Both the position numbers and the translations under genes were made by a program. A model generated the notes under the pieces. It ran no database searches and was not told the origin of the DNA. It worked only from the letters and a program-made list of their open reading frames with translations. Shown here one piece after another: positions 57,929 to 64,000 of a stretch of 64,000 nucleotides of DNA (its first letter is position 1; each line of letters opens with the position of its first letter). Where the stretch lies: the NCBI RefSeq assembly GCF_024124665.1, contig NZ_JAMXSB010000017.1, positions 62,001 through 126,000 on the forward strand. Direction: 5' to 3'. This stretch comes from Pleionea sp. CnH1-48 (lineage in GTDB: Bacteria; Pseudomonadota; Gammaproteobacteria; Enterobacterales; Kangiellaceae).

Positions 57929-58657
57929 TTAAAGAGATTTTATCAGCTTTCTTACCTCGGCAGCGTGGCGGCGACTGACCTCCAGTTGCGTGTCATCCGA
58001 TTTTAACTGGATAAGCAGGTGGCCTGCGCTGTCTTTCACCAAACCACTGATGCAATGTTTGTTGACCAAGGCGTTTCTATGTATGCGAATAAAGGTTTGA
58101 TCAAACTCTTGTTCCAATTGTTTTAGAGGTTCTTCAATGAGAGCTTCGCCATTGACGTGGCGCACATTGACATATTTTTGGTCGGCTTGAAAATAAAAGA
58201 TATCTTTAACCGGGATCAGATGAACTTCGCCCCTTAGCCGGGTCGAAATATGCTGTCGTTGCGGTTGCTTGGACTCTTCCATCAACTGCTGCACTTGGGT
58301 TCGGTTCAATCGCGAAGCCTTGCTCAGGGCGCTTTCTATATCTTCTTGTTTGACGGGTTTTAGCAGGTAATCCACCGCACTGACCGAGAATGCCTGTAGC
58401 GCATAGTCATCATAAGCCGTGACAAATACAACCGCAGGTGGGGTTTCCATTTGGGTTAGATGATAGGCGGCTTCGAGTCCGTCCATACCCGGCATGCGTA
58501 TATCCATAAAAACCAGTTCAACAGCATTTTTTTGGCAATAGTTGACCGCATCCAACCCATGGCTCACCTGAGCAATATCAAAATCGCCCAGTTGCAACAA
58601 CATGCGCTCTAGTCGTTGTCTGGCTAGTGGCTCGTCGTCAGTGATCAAGACTTTCAT
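57929..58657 (-). CDS. algR: LytTR-type response regulator, AlgR-like
   Basis: 242 residues. Receiver with acceptor D52 (LVFMDIRMPGMDGLEAA) and a LytTR DNA-binding domain (about 135-240): RGEVHLIPVKDIFYFQADQK, YVNVRHVNGEALIEEPL, FIRIHRNALVNKHCI. Orders of algZ, algR and hemC match Pseudomonas, which supports the AlgR name. The start overlaps the algZ end by 20 bases. Confidence 0.93.
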   Translation of the reverse strand: MKVLITDDEPLARQRLERMLLQLGDFDIAQVSHGLDAVNYCQKNAVELVFMDIRMPGMDGLEAAYHLTQMETPPAVVFVTAYDDYALQAFSVSAVDYLLKPVKQEDIESALSKASRLNRTQVQQLMEESKQPQRQHISTRLRGEVHLIPVKDIFYFQADQKYVNVRHVNGEALIEEPLKQLEQEFDQTFIRIHRNALVNKHCISGLVKDSAGHLLIQLKSDDTQLEVSRRHAAEVRKLIKSL

Positions 58658-59681
58658 TCACAGGCTCCTGTGGGATAACAAGTGTCACCCTATAGGTGTT
58701 ATCTTCGTGTTCAATGCGCATTTTGGCGTCCGCTCCATAGCGAATCAATAGACGCTGTTGGATATTCTGATGAGCGGACTGATTTCCATGAGGTGGGGCA
58801 TTGTCTGGTGTCGGATTGGTGACTTTTAATACAAGACTTTGCTTCTTTCGATATCCTTCCACTCGCACGGTACCGCCTTCTGGCAAACTTTGAATGCCAT
58901 GATAAATGGCATTTTCGATGAGTGGTTGTAATGTAAAAGGAGGGAGTGGCCAATCTTCCAGCGAAGGATCTATTTGCCACTCCATAGAGAGCCGTTCTCC
59001 TAATCGCTGATGTTCAATGTCGGCATAGGCGCGACATAAGCTCAGCTCCTGCTTGAGTGGCGTTTGTTGCTGACTTTGCTTGAGCCCGCTGCGCATGAGT
59101 GCCGAAAGGTTTTCTAACGTTCTTTCGGCTTTATCTTGGTCAATGGCTATCAGGCTGGCAATGGTGTTTAAGGTATTAAACAGAAAATGTGGATGTATGC
59201 GGGCTTGCAGAGAGTCAAATCGCGCATTACTTTCGGCCACAATGCCGAGCCGATATTGATGATTTAAGTAGAGATAACGCAGAACCACCGCAGAGATGAG
59301 GAGCGCAGCCACTTCATTTCGAATAATAAAGACCTGTTGCACAGGGTGGCTTAGATCCAGGCTAGGGCTATGATAAAAATACATAGCTACTAAACTGCTT
59401 ATCAGCGTGCTCGTTAGCACCGTTGCTATACAGAAGAGAGACAAGGTAACGACTGAGCGGCGATTGAGCCAATCTCGTAGCAGGCATAAAACTGCCGCCG
59501 AGCAGAGTGTATTCCAAACGATAAATAAGCTGTGTAGGCCCAGCTGAAACCAAGGGGAAATACCGTGCTGATAACCGAGAATGGTCACCAGCACCGCCAG
59601 GATCTCTGACAAGAGAACGGTGAGAAAAACATTAGGTAATTGGCAAAAGTCGGGGATGATACCCTCGGCTTTTGTAGTCAT
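58638..59681 (-). CDS. algZ: LytS/AlgZ-type sensor histidine kinase
   Basis: 347 residues. Four membrane helices within 1-145, then a His_kinase domain with RIHPHFLFNTLNTIASLIAI (phospho-acceptor probably H165) and an ATPase domain with LPPFTLQPLIENAIYHGIQ. Partner of AlgR. It is preceded by a degenerate GGDEF gene whose stop overlaps its start (ATGA), and it is followed by algR. Confidence 0.93.
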   Translation of the reverse strand: MTTKAEGIIPDFCQLPNVFLTVLLSEILAVLVTILGYQHGISPWFQLGLHSLFIVWNTLCSAAVLCLLRDWLNRRSVVTLSLFCIATVLTSTLISSLVAMYFYHSPSLDLSHPVQQVFIIRNEVAALLISAVVLRYLYLNHQYRLGIVAESNARFDSLQARIHPHFLFNTLNTIASLIAIDQDKAERTLENLSALMRSGLKQSQQQTPLKQELSLCRAYADIEHQRLGERLSMEWQIDPSLEDWPLPPFTLQPLIENAIYHGIQSLPEGGTVRVEGYRKKQSLVLKVTNPTPDNAPPHGNQSAHQNIQQRLLIRYGADAKMRIEHEDNTYRVTLVIPQEPVNESLDH

Positions 59682-60496
59682 GAGGTCATACTTTCCGATT
59701 GTTGGTATTGATCTCGCAATACCTCTAATTTGGCTAATAAATCATCTCGTGCTCTTTCTAGCAGTGTTCCGCTATTGTCACCTTTTTGCCAGTGAGCTTC
59801 ACCTGTAACCACTTTATAATCCAGAGCGTCGTAGGTGTGCTTGAGCCTGCTGCTGATTGCTCCATCAATTTTGTTGATCAGTGTAGCGAGGGCTTCGGGA
59901 GGGGTCTCTGGAAGTACAATTAGGAAGTCTCCTTCGTCCGAATGGCCGATCATATCTGCCCAGCGCAATTCGTCGCGCAAGGTTTCAGAGATATCCTGGT
60001 TGACCTCTTCTTTTGAGAATTGATCAGAGTTAAAGATAACGATACTCAATTTTAACAACGACAGTGGGTTGTTATAGCGGCGACTGCGGCTGACTTCGTA
60101 GTCAAGAAATTGCACCCAGCTCGGACGTTTGGGCGCCTGTGGTATGGCTTTCGATGCCGTGCGAGAAAGACTGCTGCGAGCTTCTACACGGAAGTAATGG
60201 ACCGTATAGTTTGGCACTGAGGGAAGCAAGGTTTCCCAGTGAGACAAAGTAACGGGATCACCGCGGCCTTTGTTAAACAATAGATAAAAACTGCCGGATT
60301 GATCGCAGGCCTCCAGAGGCAGCGATGCCCAGGGCTGCTGTGTCAGTTGTTCTGCAGACTGATTAACCCATTGGGCAAACTGCCCATTACACCAAACGAT
60401 ATGGCGATTTTCGTCTAAAATAAGTAATCCTAGGCTCGAAACATTGAGCAACTCTGAGGCGAGTTGCTGATAATCAAACTCTGTATTCTTTTGCAT
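59678..60496 (-). CDS. PAS plus degenerate GGDEF protein in the algZR operon
   Basis: 272 residues. A PAS domain (about 15-105; SSLGLLILDENRHIVWCNGQ) is followed by a GGDEF-like domain (130-265; WVQFLDYEVSRSRRYNNPLS). The signature loop reads IGHSDEGDFLIVLPE, so GGDEF is replaced by DEGDF (187-191). Such a change should remove cyclase activity. It may instead bind GTP or cyclic-di-GMP, or signal to AlgZ by contact. First gene of an operon with algZ and algR (ATGA overlap). ATG at 60496 is taken. Confidence 0.85.
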   Translation of the reverse strand: MQKNTEFDYQQLASELLNVSSLGLLILDENRHIVWCNGQFAQWVNQSAEQLTQQPWASLPLEACDQSGSFYLLFNKGRGDPVTLSHWETLLPSVPNYTVHYFRVEARSSLSRTASKAIPQAPKRPSWVQFLDYEVSRSRRYNNPLSLLKLSIVIFNSDQFSKEEVNQDISETLRDELRWADMIGHSDEGDFLIVLPETPPEALATLINKIDGAISSRLKHTYDALDYKVVTGEAHWQKGDNSGTLLERARDDLLAKLEVLRDQYQQSESMTS

Positions 60497-60891
60497 TGGT
60501 GACGCCAATTTGAGTATATTTTTGTTTGTTCAACGAACAGCTTTCCATCAATTTATCGTTTCACCTAAGATAGGCTCTACTTGTGAGTAGATATGGTACT
60601 GCTGTGAACCTCTGCGGAATGGCTCGGAACGGTTATATATCCATTGTTTTTCAAGTCGCACGGGTGTTGTTGGCTATGCACTTTCGCCCTGATCACTTAA
60701 GGTGTTTAAACTCTGGGAGTTTGCTTGCTGGTCACCTACGTGCACTTTGAAATACTTTGGGTATACTTATTGTATCGTCATTCATCCCAAAATCTTTACC
60801 TTTATTATACTATTAACGCAATTACCGCCAGAATGCCAGAGTATGACTATTGGCCTGGGCGAATTTATGACCAAGAGCATAATTTGAAATA
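60497..60891. other. intergenic region upstream of cyaA
   Basis: 395 bases between the divergent degenerate-GGDEF gene and cyaA. It holds repeat copy G (60636-60765) and otherwise AT-rich promoter-like sequence. No supported gene; a 61-codon open frame at 60702-60887 lies largely in the repeat. Confidence 0.6.
60636..60765 (+). repeat. dispersed palindromic repeat, long form, copy G
   Basis: TATATCCATTGTTTTTCAAG start and GAAATACTTTGGGTATA end, 130 bases. Centre diverged (GTTGTTGGCTATGCACTTTC), with CTGATCACTTAAGGTGTTTA and GTTTGCTTGCTGGTCACCTA matching other long copies. Lies about 126 bases before cyaA. Confidence 0.8.
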
Positions 60892-63639
60892 ATGGCCAAG
60901 CCTGTTAGTCATCATGATCTTACTGAGTTGGAAATCGATAGAAAGAAATTGAAATCGGTTTTACAGCGTTTTCTTGATATCAATCAAAAGCGTCTTGAGA
61001 TATTGGTGACTAATGCCGAAGAGGCAGAGCAAAACTTTATTCACCTGTTGCCTTTGTTATTTCACATTAACCATCCTACTTTACCTGGGTTTGTCCATTC
61101 TGATGCGCCTTGTGGCCTGGTGAACTATCAGCCGGATCGGATGGTTGTGCAGCTCGCCAAAAAGTATGCCCGTAGTCTTGAGTACAAACCCAGAGCGCTG
61201 CGCCAGTTCGACATCATCGGTATTTATCTGATGGGCAGTGCGGGTTCCGTGGCCTATACCGGTCAAAGTGATCTGGATGTGTGGGTGTGCATTCGCGAAG
61301 ATTTGCAAGAGTCAGATATTAACCAACTTGAGCGTAAGCGCGATCTGATCCAACTCTGGGCTAAAAGTTTAGGGATTGATGTCTCTTTGTATCTGGTCAC
61401 CGCTGAGAACTTTTTGGATAAACAAGATGCCCAAGAAGACAGTGAGCAGCCTTGCCTGTTACTCGATGAGTTTTATCGGACGCTGATCTATATCGAAGGC
61501 AAGTATCCTTTGTGGTGGGTGATACCGGAAGAATGGAACTCCCACTACGACCTTTACAAGAAAAAGCTCTTTGAGAATAAATACCTGTCAGAAAATGATT
61601 GGGTCGATTTTGGAACGGTAGAAAAAATACCCGATACCGAATTTATTCGTAGCTCTATTTGGTACATCAACAAAGCTCTGGCATCCCCTTATAAAACCGC
61701 ATTAAAGCTGGTTTTGATGGAATCCTATGCGGCGCAATACCCCAATGTAAAACCGCTCAGCCTGGAATATAAATCCTTTGTTTATAATTTGGTGAGCAAT
61801 GCCACCGTATTTGATTCGTATCTTTTGATGCACCGAAAAGTAGAAGAATACCTGGTGTTAACCAATCAGCTTGATCGCCTAGAATTTGTTCGTCGCTGTT
61901 TGTATCACAAAATCAAAGTTCGCCTTACCAAGTTTCAACGCAAGCGCTCATTGAGTGTCCAGATAGTTAAAGATTTAGTTAATGAATGGCAATGGAGTGA
62001 AGAGAAGCTTCAACAGTTTGATCGCCGTCAGCATTGGTCGATAGAAGAGATCAGTGACGAAAAGCGGTTGTATGTGAAACAGTTGGTTTCTTCTTTCCGC
62101 CAAATTTTGGAGTACAGCAAAAAACATCCCGATCTGTATCATGCCAATCGAGCCAATCTAATGCGTCTAAGCCGCAAACTCAGTGCTCGATTGGAGCAGG
62201 TTTCAGGAAAAATCGAGTGGATGAATATGAACTTTGTGCGCTACATCGAAGAGCGTCATCTCACATTGATCCGACAGAAAAAGGCAAAAGACATCGAACT
62301 TTGGTCGCTTTTTGATCATCCTTTGAGTCAGTCAGAGATGAGTTCTGCTGAACCCGTCTACCAGTGCCACTCTTTAATCGAGTTGTTACTTTGGTCAAAG
62401 ATTAATGGATTGTTAAACGAACGCACAGCCATTCAATTTAGGGACTCCATGCAGGTATTGAGCTACGGTGAGCTAGAACGGATTATTCGACACAACTTTC
62501 AACATTCCTTTTCGTTTGAAGTGGTTGACGATGAGGTTTATGAGCATTCCCCCGAAATTAGCCAAATAACGGTGTTTGTTAATCTTGCTCATGACCATCT
62601 GGCAGAAATGGCGCGCCAGGGGATCCATATTATTACGGATAAAACCGATCCGCTGAGTTATGGCAATGAGGGGATCAATTTAATCGAAACTCTGGATTTG
62701 GTGTATACCAATAGCTGGGGCGAGTTGTTTGTTGTACATTTTAGCGGCCACAATGCTTTACCTAATTGTGCTATCGCTCTGTTGGAACTCTATCAGCGCC
62801 AGAAGCTGAAGCCGGAATTTCGTTACTATTGCTTTTCATCCATGCGTGGAGAGGCGATGGTTAGTCGTATAAAAAATCTACTTCATGCGGTTTTAGGTCG
62901 ATACCAGCAACCTCATCCTTGCCAACTCTATTATGTCTTTGGGCTGGGAGGAGAATATTGCATGCTACAGGAAAGCGAAGAGGCTTATGCTTATTCTATC
63001 GCTGAAAATCGCCATCTGCTGGCTCAGCAACTTATCAGTCAGCGCGATCGACAACAGCAAATTGTTTTTGATCCTCAGTGTTTTGCCGATAAGGTCGTCA
63101 ATACGGCGCTAGAACGAAGCAAGCCCGATCAACAAAAATTGCTCTTTAGAGTACAAGATAGTCGCACACTATCACTGTGTTTTGTCGATGAGTTGGGAGG
63201 CGTTGTGTACTGGAGTGTTCCGGCGACTTCCTCTGATGCTTATTTGCAGCAAATGCAGCGTTTTATTTTGTACACCAATACGCTGTGCCATATTACAAGT
63301 TCTACTCTATCCCTTGAGCAGTTAGTTGATGATAAGGTAACAGAGCACTCTGTTGAATCAGAGGAGTTACCCCCCTGTGCGGTAACGGTCGCGATCCATC
63401 CTTCTGCCAGCGGACGCCAGTTGATATTGACGGCTAAAGGAGAGCGAGCCGAGTTTGAAGAACGAGATCCTAAGCTTGCCTTTAAAGTGAGCAGCTGGCT
63501 GGAGCGATGTTGGGGCCATGGCGTCGAAGCAGCCTATCTGCATGCTGTTGAGTTTCCGGCTATTGATAATGAGCACTTAACCTGTTCTCAGGTCGTGTTA
63601 GAAAAAGTTCGAATTGAGAAACAGCTGGGGCTGATATAG
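60892..63639 (+). CDS. cyaA: class I adenylate cyclase CyaA
   Basis: 915 residues (E. coli 848). Makes cAMP from ATP for CRP control. The nucleotidyltransferase motif GSAGSVAYTGQSDLDVWVC (115-133) carries D127 and D129; further class I motifs include LLLDEFYRTLIYIEGKYPLW and SSIWYINKALASPYKTALK. The C-terminal regulatory half is longer than usual. No strong ribosome site precedes the ATG, as is also the case for cyaA elsewhere. Divergent from the algZR and hem cluster, like the cyaA-hemC order of enteric bacteria. Confidence 0.96.
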   Translation: MAKPVSHHDLTELEIDRKKLKSVLQRFLDINQKRLEILVTNAEEAEQNFIHLLPLLFHINHPTLPGFVHSDAPCGLVNYQPDRMVVQLAKKYARSLEYKPRALRQFDIIGIYLMGSAGSVAYTGQSDLDVWVCIREDLQESDINQLERKRDLIQLWAKSLGIDVSLYLVTAENFLDKQDAQEDSEQPCLLLDEFYRTLIYIEGKYPLWWVIPEEWNSHYDLYKKKLFENKYLSENDWVDFGTVEKIPDTEFIRSSIWYINKALASPYKTALKLVLMESYAAQYPNVKPLSLEYKSFVYNLVSNATVFDSYLLMHRKVEEYLVLTNQLDRLEFVRRCLYHKIKVRLTKFQRKRSLSVQIVKDLVNEWQWSEEKLQQFDRRQHWSIEEISDEKRLYVKQLVSSFRQILEYSKKHPDLYHANRANLMRLSRKLSARLEQVSGKIEWMNMNFVRYIEERHLTLIRQKKAKDIELWSLFDHPLSQSEMSSAEPVYQCHSLIELLLWSKINGLLNERTAIQFRDSMQVLSYGELERIIRHNFQHSFSFEVVDDEVYEHSPEISQITVFVNLAHDHLAEMARQGIHIITDKTDPLSYGNEGINLIETLDLVYTNSWGELFVVHFSGHNALPNCAIALLELYQRQKLKPEFRYYCFSSMRGEAMVSRIKNLLHAVLGRYQQPHPCQLYYVFGLGGEYCMLQESEEAYAYSIAENRHLLAQQLISQRDRQQQIVFDPQCFADKVVNTALERSKPDQQKLLFRVQDSRTLSLCFVDELGGVVYWSVPATSSDAYLQQMQRFILYTNTLCHITSSTLSLEQLVDDKVTEHSVESEELPPCAVTVAIHPSASGRQLILTAKGERAEFEERDPKLAFKVSSWLERCWGHGVEAAYLHAVEFPAIDNEHLTCSQVVLEKVRIEKQLGLI

Positions 63640-63931
63640 CAACAATAAGCCCTGATTGGCCCCGTTCAAATATTGATGCTCTTTTCGCCATGCTCGGCTT
63701 GCAAAATGTTGACAGATCCCAGTATTCGACCTAAATCCCATTGACATTTTATGACCTGCTTCCAGTCTTTTGCCAGTTGTGGTTATACTAAACAACATTG
63801 AACAATGATTTTGAGTGGCTCTTTGGTGGTCAGAGGGTTTGATAAAACCTATCAAGTTCGAGTGTGCTCTTGCTAAGAGCGCCTATGATGCCTTTTTTGA
63901 ACGACCACTGATGCTGCCAAACAGGTAATTT

Positions 63932-64000
63932 ATGAAAACAATCAGTCAGTGGCTCATTGCTACCATAGTCGTCGTGACTCTTGGGGCCTGTGGCCAAAAA
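63932..64000 (+). CDS. lptM: LptM-type small lipoprotein, partial
   Basis: Only 23 residues are seen before the window ends: KTISQWLIATIVVVTLGACG then QK. This is a lipoprotein signal with a LGAC lipobox and the CGQK continuation typical of LptM (YifL), a small partner of the LPS translocon LptD. Its position after cyaA fits the cyaA-cyaY-lptM-dapF neighbourhood of gammaproteobacteria, although no cyaY is visible here. Ribosome site AGGT upstream. Confidence 0.7.
   Translation, partial: MKTISQWLIATIVVVTLGACGQK

Noticed and set aside
63598-63855. 85-codon reverse frame after cyaA as a possible cyaY
   Set aside because: The protein does not resemble frataxin/CyaY, is not acidic, and overlaps the cyaA end.

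Overview
The window looks like chromosomal DNA from a free-living gammaproteobacterium of moderate-to-low GC. Supporting features are the fadBA / pepQ-yigZ divergent block, the cyaA / hemCDXY divergent block with algZR-type regulators, rimO, ubiK, yheS-yheV, tusA and a cyaA-lptM junction. Many secreted or periplasmic peptidases, two large TonB-dependent receptors and few sugar genes suggest a peptide- and amino-acid-scavenging aquatic bacterium. A Kangiellales-type organism (Kangiella, Aliikangiella, Pleionea) is my best guess, by inference only. I see no phage, insertion sequence, CRISPR array, rRNA or tRNA.

Layout. 1-1106: VOC protein (cut by the window edge), small membrane protein and DUF1285 protein in one reverse operon. 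1375-3039: three-PAS diguanylate cyclase. 3042-3871: TusA and an ACT-domain protein. 3923-7239: fadBA (reverse), divergent from pepQ-yigZ-sirB2 (8075-10395); the 835-bp gap between them holds a FadR-like operator flanked by two copies of a dispersed palindromic repeat. 10591-13267: Yip1-like membrane protein, then an alkylation-repair pair (Ogt and an Ada/AlkA fusion). 13394-17905: S41 lipoprotein protease, OmpR-type regulator, histidine kinase and a DJ-1/PfpI-like protein. 17958-21347: pirin, AzoR, divergent LysR regulator and MurI. 21389-27751: M14 carboxypeptidase, a frameshifted pseudogene, a GcvA-like regulator divergent from an M24 peptidase, and a GNAT enzyme. 27808-34818: PlsC-type acyltransferase, DUF6489 protein, arginine decarboxylase, DUF4124 protein, UbiK, an NhaC antiporter, a tiny membrane protein and a PutP-like symporter. 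35143-40299: yheS, yheV, a phosphoribosyltransferase, an MTA/SAH nucleosidase, a small unknown protein and an AtoE-type transporter. 40476-50339: two TonB-dependent receptors followed by two tandem S9 prolyl-oligopeptidase-type enzymes. 50397-51800: rimO. 51801-52528: AT-rich gap. 52529-53632: a membrane-bound ToxR/CadC-type regulator with a LamG-like periplasmic domain. 53655-60496: hemCDXY with algR, algZ and a degenerate PAS-GGDEF protein. 60892-63639: cyaA, then the start of lptM.

How the genes work together. The two receptors and the S9, S41, M14 and M24 peptidases plus PepQ form a plausible chain from peptide uptake to amino acids. FadBA and the AtoE transporter add fatty-acid use. TusA, hem genes, MurI, RimO, UbiK and SpeA are housekeeping. 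Signalling is dense: a cyclic-di-GMP synthase, a degenerate GGDEF protein tied to AlgZR, an S41-linked two-component system, cAMP synthesis and three DNA-binding regulators.

Most notable items: a family of eight long and short copies of one palindromic repeat; the wHTH-TM-LamG regulator; the FadR-like box between two repeat copies; the DEGDF-type degenerate GGDEF protein in the algZR operon; the S9 tandem duplicates whose N-terminal domain is frozen at protein level; and a pseudogene whose frameshifts all coincide with homopolymer runs.
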